DNA of 64,000 nt from Rhizobium sp. Root1334. Lineage in GTDB: Bacteria; Pseudomonadota; Alphaproteobacteria; Rhizobiales; Rhizobiaceae. The notes under the pieces were generated by a model that saw only the letters and a list, made by a program, of their open reading frames with translations, made no database searches and was not told where the DNA came from. The stretch lies in NCBI RefSeq assembly GCF_001426665.1, contig NZ_LMEY01000001.1, positions 131,338-195,337 of the forward strand, given 5' to 3'. Positions 17,263 to 26,550 of the stretch are shown here, piece after piece. The translations under genes and the position numbers were made by a program. Positions within the stretch are counted from its first letter, which is position 1, and each line of letters opens with the position of its first letter.

Positions 17263-18666
17263 ATGGCGAAAGCCCGGACACAATTCATCTGCCAGAACTG
17301 CGGAACCGTTCACGCCCGGTGGGTGGGGAAATGCGAAGGCTGCAACCAGTGGAACACGATCGTCGAGGAAGACCCGATGGGCGGAATCGGCGGCGGGCCT
17401 GGCCGGACGCCGAAGAAGGGCCGTCCCGTTGCGCTCACCACGCTATCGGGCGAGATCGAGGATGCACCGCGCATTCAGACGGGGATTTCCGAGCTTGACC
17501 GGGCAACCGGCGGCGGGTTCGTGCGCGGTTCGGCCGTGCTGATCGGCGGTGATCCCGGCATCGGCAAATCGACGGTGCTGATGCAGGCGGCCGCGGCTCT
17601 CTCGCGGCGCGGTCACAGGATCATCTATGTCTCGGGCGAAGAGGCCGTGGCGCAGGTGCGGCTCCGGGCACAACGGCTGGGGGCTGCCGATACCGAGGTA
17701 CTTCTGGCTGCCGAAACCAACGTCGAGGATATCCTTGCCACACTCGGCGAAGGTAAGCGGCCGGACCTCGCCATCATCGATTCGATCCAGACGCTTTGGA
17801 GCGACACGGCCGATTCGGCACCCGGCACGGTGACGCAGGTGCGCACCGGCGTTCAGGCGATGATCCGTTTTGCCAAGCAGACGGGGGCCGCCATCGTTCT
17901 GGTCGGCCACGTCACCAAGGAAGGCCAGATCGCCGGTCCGCGCGTCGTCGAACATATGGTCGATGCTGTACTCTATTTCGAAGGCGACCGCGGCCATCAC
18001 TACCGCATCCTGCGCACCGTCAAGAATCGTTTTGGCCCGACCGACGAGATCGGCGTGTTCGAGATGTCCGACAAGGGACTGCGCGAAGTCACCAATCCGT
18101 CCGAACTGTTTCTCGGCGAGCGTAACGCGAAATCGCCGGGTGCTGCGGTCTTCGCCGGCATGGAGGGGACACGGCCCGTGCTGGTCGAAGTCCAGGCGCT
18201 GGTGGCGCCAACATCGCTTGGAACGCCGCGCCGCGCCGTCGTCGGCTGGGATTCGGCACGGCTGTCGATGATCCTTGCGGTGCTCGAGGCCCATTGCGGG
18301 GTACGACTCGGTCAGCACGACGTTTATCTCAATATTGCCGGTGGATACCGGATTTCGGAGCCCGCGGCAGACCTTGCGGTCGCTTCCGCATTGGTTTCCT
18401 CGCTTGCCGGTCTTGCCCTTCCCTCCGATTGCGTCTATTTCGGCGAAGTCAGTCTGTCCGGGGCCATCCGGCCGGTTGCGCATACCGCCCAGCGCCTTAA
18501 AGAAGCCGAAAAACTCGGCTTTTCACAGGCCGTCCTGCCTTCCGCCTCCGCCGACCTGCCCAAGGGCAACGGCATGAGTTGCGCGGAGATGGAAAGCTTG
18601 CCGGATCTGGTGGCGCGCATTGCCGGCTCGAAGGGAGCCCTGAAGCAGGCGGATAATGATGATTGA
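17263..18666 (+). CDS. radA: DNA repair protein RadA
   Basis: A 467-residue RecA-like ATPase that promotes branch migration in recombinational repair. It has the N-terminal zinc finger (CQNC...CEGC), Walker A GGDPGIGKST, Walker B PDLAIIDSIQTLW, the RadA-specific KNRFG motif (VKNRFGPTDEIG), and a Lon-like C-terminal domain (GGYRISEPAADLAVASAL). The ATG at 17263 is preferred over the TTG just before it, although the ribosome site is weak. Confidence 0.96.
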   Translation: MAKARTQFICQNCGTVHARWVGKCEGCNQWNTIVEEDPMGGIGGGPGRTPKKGRPVALTTLSGEIEDAPRIQTGISELDRATGGGFVRGSAVLIGGDPGIGKSTVLMQAAAALSRRGHRIIYVSGEEAVAQVRLRAQRLGAADTEVLLAAETNVEDILATLGEGKRPDLAIIDSIQTLWSDTADSAPGTVTQVRTGVQAMIRFAKQTGAAIVLVGHVTKEGQIAGPRVVEHMVDAVLYFEGDRGHHYRILRTVKNRFGPTDEIGVFEMSDKGLREVTNPSELFLGERNAKSPGAAVFAGMEGTRPVLVEVQALVAPTSLGTPRRAVVGWDSARLSMILAVLEAHCGVRLGQHDVYLNIAGGYRISEPAADLAVASALVSSLAGLALPSDCVYFGEVSLSGAIRPVAHTAQRLKEAEKLGFSQAVLPSASADLPKGNGMSCAEMESLPDLVARIAGSKGALKQADNDD

Positions 18667-18809
18667 GGAAATTGCCGCTTAAAAATGGCGAATTCCGGTG
18701 AAAACAGTGTTCAATCATGGACCATCGAAAGACGCCCCTCGCGTCATCATATATGGTTCGCGAAAAATCAGCGTGGGGCCGTCTCAAGGCGGTTTCGGAG
18801 TAGGACAAT

Positions 18810-19424
18810 ATGCCCATTACAATTCTCGACGGTATCGTTCTCGGCGTCGCGCTCTTCTCGGCCATTCTGGCGATGGTTCGCGGTTTTTCCCGGGAAGTTC
18901 TGTCGGTCGCAAGCTGGGTCGGCGCTGCAGCTGCCGCCTATTTTCTCTACCCATATCTCCTGCCTTACGCCAAGAACTACACCAGCAGCGATACAGTCGC
19001 GATGATCGGCTCGGCCGGCGTCGTCTTTCTCGTCGCGCTGATCATCGTCTCCTTCATCACCATGCGGATCGCCGATTTCATCATCGACAGCCGCATCGGG
19101 GCGCTGGACCGGACACTCGGCTTTCTCTTTGGCGCGGCGCGTGGCGTCCTGCTGGTCGTCGTCGCCATGCTGTTCTTCAACTGGCTGGTCGCCCCGCAGC
19201 AGCAGCCGGTCTGGGTCACAACCGCAAAATCCAAGCCGCTGCTCGACAATCTCGGCGGCAAGCTGATCGCGCTCCTGCCTGAAAATGCCGATGCCACCAT
19301 TCTCGACCGCCTGCGCGGTAAGGACACGACCGGCGAAGGCGAAAACGAGGCCCCTGCTGGCGCGACCACTCAGCCCCCGGCCGAAGAAACGCCCGCCACC
19401 AACGGCGCAGCTACCAACGGCTAA
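18810..19424 (+). CDS. cvpA: CvpA family membrane protein
   Basis: A 204-residue protein with four membrane segments (LDGIVLGVALFSAILAMVRG, LSVASWVGAAAAAYFLYPYL and so on) and the RGFSREVLS loop of the CvpA family, named for colicin V production. The last ~50 residues are Ala/Thr/Pro/Glu rich and probably disordered. It lies directly upstream of purF, as in many proteobacteria, although a terminator separates the two here. Ribosome site GGAGTAGGACAAT. Confidence 0.92.
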   Translation: MPITILDGIVLGVALFSAILAMVRGFSREVLSVASWVGAAAAAYFLYPYLLPYAKNYTSSDTVAMIGSAGVVFLVALIIVSFITMRIADFIIDSRIGALDRTLGFLFGAARGVLLVVVAMLFFNWLVAPQQQPVWVTTAKSKPLLDNLGGKLIALLPENADATILDRLRGKDTTGEGENEAPAGATTQPPAEETPATNGAATNG

Positions 19425-19441
19425 GGCCGGATGCTAAAATG

Positions 19442-19463
19442 AGAGCCCGCTCCGGCGGGCTCT
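19442..19463 (+). terminator. Terminator between cvpA and purF
   Basis: AGAGCCCGC at 19442-19450 pairs with GCGGGCTCT at 19455-19463, a perfect 9-bp GC-rich stem with a TCCG loop, followed by GTGCATTTTGC. It lies 17 bases after the cvpA stop. Confidence 0.75.
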
Positions 19464-19577
19464 GTGCATTTTGCAATGATGATATGCGAAACCCTCAAGT
19501 CATGACGGCTTGAAGGCCGCAAGACCCGATACGATATGCCAAACGCGTTCCAGCCGTTAACACAAAGGCCAACAGCG

Positions 19578-21068
19578 ATGACCCATTTGCGAGCCGCAGA
19601 AATTCACGATGAGATCGACGGCGACACGCTGCATGAAGAATGCGGCGTGTTCGGCATTCTGGGACACCCGGATGCCGCGACGCTGACGGCGCTCGGGCTG
19701 CACGCCCTGCAGCATCGCGGCCAGGAAGCCGCCGGTATCGTCACCTTCGACGGCAAGCAGTTCCATACCGAAAAGCGCATGGGCTTGGTCGGCGACCACT
19801 ATACCGACCCCGCAGTTCTCGCAAAGCTGCCCGGCTCGATTGCCATCGGCCATACGCGCTATTCGACCACGGGCGAAGTGGCACTGCGCAACGTGCAGCC
19901 GCTGTTTGCCGAACTCGAAGTCGGTGGTATCGCCATTGCCCATAACGGCAACTTCACCAACGGCCTGACGCTGCGCCGCCAGATCATCGCCACCGGCGCC
20001 ATCTGTCAGTCGACATCGGATACCGAAGTCGTGCTTCATCTCATCGCCCGCTCGCGCCACACCTCGACAGCCGACCGCTTCATCGATGCCATCCGCCAGA
20101 TGGAAGGCGGTTATTCGATGGTGGCCATGACCCGCACCAAGCTGATCGCGGCCCGCGACCCCACCGGCATCCGGCCGCTGGTGATGGGCGAACTCGACGG
20201 CAAGCCGATCTTCTGCTCGGAAACCTGCGCACTCGACATTATCGGTGCGAAGTACATCCGCGACGTCGAGAACGGCGAAGTGATCATCTGCGAGATCCAG
20301 GCCGATGGCTCGATCCAGATCGATGCGCGCAAGCCCGTCAATCCGCAGCCGGAGCGGCTCTGCCTGTTCGAATATGTTTATTTTGCCCGTCCCGATTCCG
20401 TGGTCGGCGGCCGTAGCGTCTATGTGGCCCGCAAGAACATGGGCATCAACCTTGCCAAGGAATCGCCGGTCGAGGCCGATGTCGTCGTCCCGGTGCCGGA
20501 TGGCGGTACGCCCGCAGCGCTCGGCTATGCCCAGCAGAGCGGCATTCCGTTCGAATACGGCATCATCCGCAACCACTATGTCGGCCGTACCTTTATCGAG
20601 CCGACGCAGCAAATCCGCGCCTTCGGTGTCAAGCTGAAGCATTCGGCCAACCGCGCGATGATCGAAGGCAAGCGTGTCGTGCTCGTCGATGATTCGATCG
20701 TGCGTGGCACAACCTCGCTGAAGATCGTCCAGATGATCCGGGATGCCGGCGCAACCGAAGTTCACATCCGCGTTGCCAGCCCGATGATTTTCTTCCCGGA
20801 TTTCTACGGCATCGACACGCCGAATGCCGAAAAGCTGCTCGCCAACCAGTACAACGACATCAAGGCGATGGCGAAATTCATCGGCGCCGATTCGCTGGAG
20901 TTCCTGACGATCGATGGCTTGTATCGCGCCGTCGGCGGCGAGGACCGCAACAATGCCCGGCCGCAGTTTACCGATCACTATTTCACCGGCGACTATCCGA
21001 CACGGTTGCTCGACAAGAATGGTGAAGCCGTAAGCCCCAAGCTTTCCATGCTTGCCAGCAATGGCTGA
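19578..21068 (+). CDS. purF: Amidophosphoribosyltransferase
   Basis: First committed enzyme of purine synthesis; makes phosphoribosylamine from PRPP and glutamine. The glutaminase domain begins at the catalytic cysteine in DTLHEECGVFGILG, exposed after removal of a short propeptide, with GHTRYSTTG and NGNFTN. The PRPP site is VVLVDDSIVRGTTS. I choose the ATG at 19578 (AAAGG upstream) giving 496 residues; an ATG at 19536 would add 14. Convergence of PurF after cvpA is conserved order. Confidence 0.96.
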   Translation: MTHLRAAEIHDEIDGDTLHEECGVFGILGHPDAATLTALGLHALQHRGQEAAGIVTFDGKQFHTEKRMGLVGDHYTDPAVLAKLPGSIAIGHTRYSTTGEVALRNVQPLFAELEVGGIAIAHNGNFTNGLTLRRQIIATGAICQSTSDTEVVLHLIARSRHTSTADRFIDAIRQMEGGYSMVAMTRTKLIAARDPTGIRPLVMGELDGKPIFCSETCALDIIGAKYIRDVENGEVIICEIQADGSIQIDARKPVNPQPERLCLFEYVYFARPDSVVGGRSVYVARKNMGINLAKESPVEADVVVPVPDGGTPAALGYAQQSGIPFEYGIIRNHYVGRTFIEPTQQIRAFGVKLKHSANRAMIEGKRVVLVDDSIVRGTTSLKIVQMIRDAGATEVHIRVASPMIFFPDFYGIDTPNAEKLLANQYNDIKAMAKFIGADSLEFLTIDGLYRAVGGEDRNNARPQFTDHYFTGDYPTRLLDKNGEAVSPKLSMLASNG

Positions 21069-21079
21069 TCCCCTTCCTT

Positions 21080-21099
21080 GAGCCCGAAAGGGCTTGAGG
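21080..21099 (+). terminator. Weak hairpin after purF
   Basis: AGCCC-GAAA-GGGCT at 21081-21094, within a CTTGAGCCC...GGGCTTGAG context, lies 12 bases after the purF stop. No T-run follows, so this is a weak candidate terminator. Confidence 0.35.
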
Positions 21100-21197
21100 A
21101 TCGCGCTTGTTCCCTCAACATCCGGTTCCCGGCTTGCGCGGGAAGCAGGACGTGTGGCACAGCAAGCCCGCATCAATGAATTCGGAGCCACCCAGAC

Positions 21198-21938
21198 ATG
21201 ATCGATCTCAAAGGCCGCATTGCCTTGGTCACCGGCGCATCGCGCGGTATCGGCTATTTCACCGCACTTGAACTGGCGAAAGCCGGCGCACAGGTCATCG
21301 CCTGCGCCCGCACGGTCGGCGGCCTGGAAGATCTCGATGACGCAATCAAGTCCGCGGGCGGCCTGCCCGCAACGCTGGTTCCTTTCGACCTTGCAGATAT
21401 GGCAGCGATCGACAAGCTCGGCGGCGCCATCAACGAACGCTGGGGCAAGCTCGACATTCTCGTCGCCAATGCAGGCGTGCTTGGCGTCATCTCGCCGGTC
21501 GGCCATGTCGAGGCCAAGGTGTTTGAAAAGGTGATGACCGTCAACGTCACGGCCACCTGGCGGCTGATCCGGTCCGTTGATCCGCTGCTGCAGCAGTCCG
21601 ATGCCGGACGCGCGCTGGTCCTGTCGTCAAGCGCCGCCCATAAGTGCAAGCCCTTCTGGGGACCCTACTCCGCCTCCAAGGCCGCCGTCGAAGCGCTGGC
21701 CCGCACCTGGGCCGGGGAAACGCAGCGCCTGCCCTTGCGCATCCTCTCGGTCGATCCCGGCGCCACCCGCACTGCCATGCGGGCACAGGCCATTCCAGGC
21801 GAAGACCCGTCGACTGTACCGCATCCGTCCGAGGTGGCCGCAAAGTTGCTGCCGCTGGTTGGTCCGGATCAGACGGAGACCGGCAAGCTCTTCATCGTCC
21901 GCGAAAACCGCATCGCCGACTACCGCCTGCCGGATTGA
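21198..21938 (+). CDS. Short-chain dehydrogenase/reductase
   Basis: A 246-residue classical SDR. The NAD(P) motif TGASRGIG is near residue 13, NAG at about 91 (ILVANAGVLG), the catalytic serine in VLSSSAAH, and Y-x3-K in YSASKAAVEAL. The family oxidises or reduces alcohols, ketones or sugars; the substrate is not evident. It follows purF in rhizobial genomes without an obvious link in function. Preceded by GGAGCCACCCAGAC. A terminator follows. Confidence 0.9.
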   Translation: MIDLKGRIALVTGASRGIGYFTALELAKAGAQVIACARTVGGLEDLDDAIKSAGGLPATLVPFDLADMAAIDKLGGAINERWGKLDILVANAGVLGVISPVGHVEAKVFEKVMTVNVTATWRLIRSVDPLLQQSDAGRALVLSSSAAHKCKPFWGPYSASKAAVEALARTWAGETQRLPLRILSVDPGATRTAMRAQAIPGEDPSTVPHPSEVAAKLLPLVGPDQTETGKLFIVRENRIADYRLPD

Positions 21939-21974
21939 GATTCTTCGCAGCTGCGTGAACGCCGGCACAAAAAA

Positions 21975-22001
21975 GCCGCCCGCAACAACGTTGCCGGCGG
22001 C
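21975..22001. terminator. Bidirectional terminator between the SDR gene and pssA
   Basis: GCCGCC-C-GCAAC pairs with GTTGC-C-GGCGGC across an AAC loop (11 paired bases, one mismatch). It is flanked by AAAAAA on the left and TTTT on the right, so it works for both convergent genes. Confidence 0.8.
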
Positions 22002-22026
22002 ATTTTCTATGAACTCAATGTCATGT

Positions 22027-22884
22027 CTAAGTCTTGTCGCCCGGCAGGCCATCTTCTCCGGGCTGCGAATGATCGGGGTGACCCGGCCATTTGCTGCCAT
22101 ATTTGCGGTGCCAGGCGCGCGCGCCGAACGGTAGCGTCAGCAGATAGCCGACGGCGGTAATGGCCATCGTTTCCCACGTAAAGCTCATCAGCGTTGCGAC
22201 ATAGAGCACAACAACCAGAATGACCGGGAGAACCAGATCGCGACGGACGCGGTTTTCCGACTTGCCCGACCAGACCGGCAGACGGCTGACGAGCAGGAAT
22301 GCAATGAGGGCGGTGTAGGCGGACGAAATCAGGCCCAGCACGCGGTCCGTCTCGACGCCCAGCAGCCCAAGATAGACGGGCAGCAAAACCAGCATGGCTC
22401 CGGCCGGGGCCGGCACGCCGACGAAATACTCCGACTGCCATTTGGCCTTGATGTCGCGCTCGGCCATGACGTTGAAACGGGCCAGACGAAGACCGGCGGC
22501 GATGACGTAGATCAGCGCTGCGATCCAGCCAAACGACCGTGCCTGATCAAGCACATAGGCATAGAGGACGAGCGCCGGCGCGACGCCGAAATTGACGATG
22601 TCGGCGAGCGAATCCATCTGCACGCCGAACTTCGACGTTGCCTTCAAGAGACGGGCGACGCGCCCGTCGATACCATCGAGGAAGGCTGCGACCAGCACCA
22701 TGGCAACGGCAAGCTCGAAGCGGCCTTCGAAGGCGAGACGAATGCCGGAAAGCCCGGCACAGATGGCAAGCACCGTAATCAGGTTGGGCACGAGCAGCCG
22801 CAACGGAATTTCTCGAAGGCGCGGGCCACGGGCCTCGTCGTCGTTCGGACCGTGCGGGTCAAAGGGCGGAAAGGGCGTTTCCAT
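22027..22884 (-). CDS. pssA: CDP-diacylglycerol--serine O-phosphatidyltransferase
   Basis: Membrane enzyme that makes phosphatidylserine, precursor of phosphatidylethanolamine and, in rhizobia, of phosphatidylcholine by methylation. The CDP-alcohol phosphatidyltransferase motif is complete: DGIDGRVAR, eight residues, G, three, D, three, D (ends MDSLAD). About eight membrane segments, 285 residues. The ATG at 22884 has GGAG six bases upstream (CAGGAGCAGATC); frames open further upstream would overlap psd. It follows psd in the same direction, which supplies the next step. Confidence 0.95.
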   Translation of the reverse strand: METPFPPFDPHGPNDDEARGPRLREIPLRLLVPNLITVLAICAGLSGIRLAFEGRFELAVAMVLVAAFLDGIDGRVARLLKATSKFGVQMDSLADIVNFGVAPALVLYAYVLDQARSFGWIAALIYVIAAGLRLARFNVMAERDIKAKWQSEYFVGVPAPAGAMLVLLPVYLGLLGVETDRVLGLISSAYTALIAFLLVSRLPVWSGKSENRVRRDLVLPVILVVVLYVATLMSFTWETMAITAVGYLLTLPFGARAWHRKYGSKWPGHPDHSQPGEDGLPGDKT

Positions 22885-22916
22885 GATCTGCTCCTGTTTC
22901 GCTTTCGCCTCTTGCA

Positions 22917-23615
22917 TCAACCGCGACGGCTGATGACCGGTCCCTTGGCAGAGCCGAATTCCGCCAGAACGGTTTCACCGGCAATGGCCGTCTGGCCAAG
23001 GCTGACGCGGGGCTCGGCACCTTCCGGCAGGAAGACATCGAGGCGCGAGCCAAAGCGGATGAGGCCGAACCGTTCGCCCACCTGCAGCGTGTCGTTCGGG
23101 GCCGACCAGCACATGATGCGCCGGGCAACAAGGCCGGCAATCTGGACGACACCGATGTCGCCATGCGTGGTTTCGATGACGAGGCCGTTGCGCTCGTTCT
23201 CGTGGCTCGCCTTGTCGAGTTCGGCATTGACGAATTTACCGGCCCGGTAGGCGATCCGGCTGATCTTGCCGCGCATCGGCGCACGGTTCACATGGCAATT
23301 GAAGACATTCATGAACACGGTGATGCGCAGCATCGGCACCGTTCCAAGGCCAAGCTCTTCCGGCGGCGTCATCATCGCGATCGACGAGACGCGGCCATCG
23401 GCCGGGCTGATCACCAGATCGTCGTCGAGCGGCGTCATACGCTCGGGATCGCGGAAGAAATACGCGCACCAGGCTGTCAGGATGAAGCCGACCCACATCA
23501 GTGGCTCCCAGAGGAAACCGAGAACCAGCGAAACAACGAAGAAACCGGCAATAAAGCGATAACCTTCCTTGTGCACCGGAACCAGTGTGTTGCGCACTGT
23601 GTTGATCAAGCTCAT
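22917..23615 (-). CDS. psd: Phosphatidylserine decarboxylase proenzyme
   Basis: Converts phosphatidylserine to phosphatidylethanolamine. The 232-residue protein is the short (archaeal/alphaproteobacterial) class. It has two N-terminal membrane segments, [30 protein letters not shown], and the self-cleavage site [11 protein letters not shown], where the serine of Gly-Ser becomes the pyruvoyl group. It lies 32 bases upstream of pssA, and the two form one operon. Confidence 0.95.
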   Translation of the reverse strand: MSLINTVRNTLVPVHKEGYRFIAGFFVVSLVLGFLWEPLMWVGFILTAWCAYFFRDPERMTPLDDDLVISPADGRVSSIAMMTPPEELGLGTVPMLRITVFMNVFNCHVNRAPMRGKISRIAYRAGKFVNAELDKASHENERNGLVIETTHGDIGVVQIAGLVARRIMCWSAPNDTLQVGERFGLIRFGSRLDVFLPEGAEPRVSLGQTAIAGETVLAEFGSAKGPVISRRG

Positions 23616-23808
23616 CTTACGGCATCTCCTGCAAATTTAACGCCATCGACCTAACCTGAAAACATGGCGGGAGCAATGCGGGGCGGTTGCTTTGCAGCCA
23701 TGTTGACAATCTACGTGCGACGAAAGAAAATCTCCTTGTTGCTGTAGGGCGCATCGGCAGGAGCCGAAGGGGCTAAGCCCACCTACGACAGAAACCGTAG
23801 TTGCGCCC

Positions 23809-24456
23809 ATGCCAAACATCGAAAACCTGAAGAAGCAGGCCAAGCGATATCTGCGCTGGCATCGTGAACGGCACCATCCCGTGGCGGCGGTCATTCGCGC
23901 CACCCTGCCCCGTTTCAGGCATCTCGCTGACCGCGACGTACTGGATGCACCGTTCTCGCTGGCCGATGCACAGGAGCTTGTTGCCCGCCAGAATGGATTT
24001 GAGCGATGGGAGGCGCTGACGACAGGAACCCACGCCATGAACAATCCCACCGGGACAATCTCTGAACGTCCCTATCTCAGCGGGACAGAGGCGGTTCTCT
24101 ATGTCTCCGACTTCGCCGCATCCCTCAGTTTCTTCACCGGAAAACTCGGCTTTGCCGTCGATTTCTCCTATGGTGATCCGCCATTCTTCGGCATCGTTAA
24201 ACGAGACAAGGCGCGGCTTTGCCTTCGGCTTGTTTCAGAGCCTGTGTTCGTGGGCGATATCCGCCAGCGTGAGGAACTGCTGTCGGCGGCGATAACGCTC
24301 GACAGCGCCGCTGATATCAAGGCACTCTTCCTTGAGTATCAGGCGGCCGGGATTACCTTTCAGCAGACATTGAAGACACAGCCCTGGGGCGCACGGACTT
24401 TCATCGTGCTTGATCCGAACGGCAACCTGATCCTGTTTGCAGGACCGGGCGACTGA
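23809..24456 (+). CDS. VOC/glyoxalase-like protein with an extra N-terminal module
   Basis: A 215-residue two-part protein. Residues 1-70 (MPNIENLKKQAKRYLRWHRE, then LADAQELVARQNGFERWEAL) form a small helical module often seen at the N terminus of rhizobial ankyrin-repeat and other proteins. Residues about 90-215 form a vicinal-oxygen-chelate domain (GTEAVLYVSDFAASLSFFTG, then ARTFIVLDPNGNLILFAG) like bleomycin-resistance or glyoxalase proteins. The usual metal ligands are only partly visible, so enzyme or binding function is open. It runs convergently into the ABC exporter gene with three bases between them. Confidence 0.8.
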   Translation: MPNIENLKKQAKRYLRWHRERHHPVAAVIRATLPRFRHLADRDVLDAPFSLADAQELVARQNGFERWEALTTGTHAMNNPTGTISERPYLSGTEAVLYVSDFAASLSFFTGKLGFAVDFSYGDPPFFGIVKRDKARLCLRLVSEPVFVGDIRQREELLSAAITLDSAADIKALFLEYQAAGITFQQTLKTQPWGARTFIVLDPNGNLILFAGPGD

Positions 24457-24459
24457 CGC

Positions 24460-26346
24460 TCAGACCGCTGCCGGGCCACGAACGATGACGCCGAGATCGT
24501 CGCTCTCGCGCACCTTCTTGAGTGTCTCTTCCGCCTGCGTTGCCTCACGCTGACGGTTCCACATCGAGGCGTAGAGACCGTCTCGGTCGATCAGTTCGCC
24601 ATGGGTGCCTCGCTCGGCGATGCCGCCGTCCTTCAGGACGATGATCTCATCGGCATGGATGACGGTGGACAGCCGGTGAGCGATCACCAGCGTCGTGCGG
24701 TTCTGCGAGACGATGTCGAGGGCCGTCTGGATTTCCTGCTCGGTGCGGGTATCGAGCGCCGAGGTTGCCTCGTCGAGAATCAGGATCGGTGGACTTTTCA
24801 AAACGGTGCGGGCGATCGCCACGCGCTGTTTCTCGCCGCCAGACAGCTTCAGGCCGCGCTCACCGACCATGGCGCCATAGCCTTCCGGCAGGCTCTTGAT
24901 GAAACCGCCGATCTGGGCGATGTCGGCTGCCGCCTCGACCTCCGCTTGTGTGGCGGAGATGCGGCCGTAGCGGATATTGTAGGCAATGGTGTCATTGAAC
25001 AGCACGGTATCCTGCGGCACCATGCCGATGACGGCGCGCAGGCTCTTCTGCTTCACGTCGCGCACGTCCTGACCATCGATGGTGATCGAACCGTCCTGCA
25101 CGTCGTAGAACCGGTAGAGCAGCCGCGACAAGGTTGATTTTCCGGCACCCGAGGGACCGACGACGGCGACCGTCTTTCCGGCCGGCACCTCGAAAGAGAT
25201 GCCCTTGAGGATCGGCCGGGCCGGATCATAGGCGAAATGCACATCCTTGAAGGCGATGGCGCCCTTGTCGATCGCCAGTTCCTTGGCATCCGGGCTATCG
25301 ACGACCTCTGCCTCGACTTCCAGCAGGTCGAACATCTGCTCGATATCCGTCAGGCCCTGACGGATTTCGCGGTAGACGAAGCCGATGAAATTGAGCGGAA
25401 TGGAAAGCTGCATCAGCATGGCGTTGATGAAGACGAAATCGCCGAGCGACTGTTCGCCGCGCTGCACCGCCAGGGCGGACATTACCATCATCACCGCGGT
25501 GCCTGCGCCGAAAATCACCGCCTGGCCGAAGTTCAGCCAGCCAAGCGACGTCCAGACCTGCGTCGCCGAACGCTCGTAGCGCTCCATCGACTGATCGAAG
25601 CGCTGGGCTTCCATCTGCTCGTTGCCGAAATACTTTACGGTTTCGAAGTTCAACAGAGAATCGATCGCCTTGGTGTTGGCGTCGGTATCGCTGTCGTTCA
25701 TCGAGCGGCGGATCGCAATACGCCAGTCGCTGGCCTTGATGGTGAACCAGATATAGAGGGCGACGGTGACGGCCGTGACCAGCAGGTAGCTGAACCCGTA
25801 CCCCCACCAGAAGATCACCGCCGTCATCAGGAACTCGATTAGCGTCGGCACCGTGTTGAGGATGGTGAAGCGGACGATCGTTTCTATGCCCTTGGTGCCG
25901 CGCTCGATGATGCGCGACAGGCCGCCGGTGCGCCGCTCCAGATGGAAGCGCAGCGACAGCTGATGCATGTGGACGAAGGTGCGATAGGCAAGCTGGCGCA
26001 CCGCATGCTGGCCGACACTGGCAAACAGCGCATCGCGCAGCTGGTTGAGACCAGCCTGCAACAGGCGGGCAAGATTATAAGCCAGCACCAGCATGACGGC
26101 ACCGGTGAAGACCGCCGGCAGGACGCCGACAATATCGGTCTTGCCGTTAAGCGCATCGGTCGCCCATTTGAAAAAATAGGGAACAAGCAGCAGCACGACC
26201 TTGGCGACCAGCAGGATCACGGTCGCCCAGACGACCCGCATCTTCAGATCGGTGCGGTCACTCGGCCACATATAGGGCCAGAGATTGATGATCGTCTGCA
26301 GCGGATTACCCGAATCCGCCGATACCGTTTTCTTTTGCGCTGCCAC
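24460..26346 (-). CDS. Atm1/HMT1-type ABC exporter
   Basis: A 628-residue half-transporter with six membrane helices fused to an ATPase. The nucleotide domain shows Walker A GPSGAGKST, signature LSGGEKQRVA, Walker B ILILDEATSALD and the H-loop in IAHRLST. The membrane part (RFHLERRTGGLSRIIERGTK, then ALNFETVKYFGNE) is that of the Atm1 group, which exports glutathione-linked compounds or metals and is tied to iron-sulfur and heavy-metal handling. Start is a GTG at 26346 after GGGACAGGAC. Homologues lie next to psd/pssA in rhizobia. Confidence 0.93.
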   Translation of the reverse strand: MAAQKKTVSADSGNPLQTIINLWPYMWPSDRTDLKMRVVWATVILLVAKVVLLLVPYFFKWATDALNGKTDIVGVLPAVFTGAVMLVLAYNLARLLQAGLNQLRDALFASVGQHAVRQLAYRTFVHMHQLSLRFHLERRTGGLSRIIERGTKGIETIVRFTILNTVPTLIEFLMTAVIFWWGYGFSYLLVTAVTVALYIWFTIKASDWRIAIRRSMNDSDTDANTKAIDSLLNFETVKYFGNEQMEAQRFDQSMERYERSATQVWTSLGWLNFGQAVIFGAGTAVMMVMSALAVQRGEQSLGDFVFINAMLMQLSIPLNFIGFVYREIRQGLTDIEQMFDLLEVEAEVVDSPDAKELAIDKGAIAFKDVHFAYDPARPILKGISFEVPAGKTVAVVGPSGAGKSTLSRLLYRFYDVQDGSITIDGQDVRDVKQKSLRAVIGMVPQDTVLFNDTIAYNIRYGRISATQAEVEAAADIAQIGGFIKSLPEGYGAMVGERGLKLSGGEKQRVAIARTVLKSPPILILDEATSALDTRTEQEIQTALDIVSQNRTTLVIAHRLSTVIHADEIIVLKDGGIAERGTHGELIDRDGLYASMWNRQREATQAEETLKKVRESDDLGVIVRGPAAV

Positions 26347-26463
26347 GTCCTGTCCCGCCTTCGTTCACCCACCGCACGTCACATGCGGCAGTCCTTGCGC
26401 GTCTTGGATGTCACGACAATGAAGGACATCGAGGAGGTGGCGCGCAGATGCTATTTTCAATCA

Positions 26464-26493
26464 AAAGCGGCGCCCTTTTCAAGGCGCCGCTTT
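26464..26493 (-). terminator. Terminator of the LysM gene
   Basis: On the minus strand AAAGCGGCGCC pairs with GGCGCCGCTTT around an 8-base loop, followed by TTGATTGAAAA. It lies 58 bases beyond the LysM stop codon and shows that the exporter gene has its own promoter. Confidence 0.8.
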
Positions 26494-26550
26494 GTATCTC
26501 AGATAGGTCTTATCATCGGCAGCCGCAATGGAGCGGCAGTTAAAAACCGG

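Noticed and set aside
19557-21506. A 649-codon open frame on the minus strand opposite purF
   Set aside because: Shadow of purF and of the SDR start; no domain, no ribosome site.
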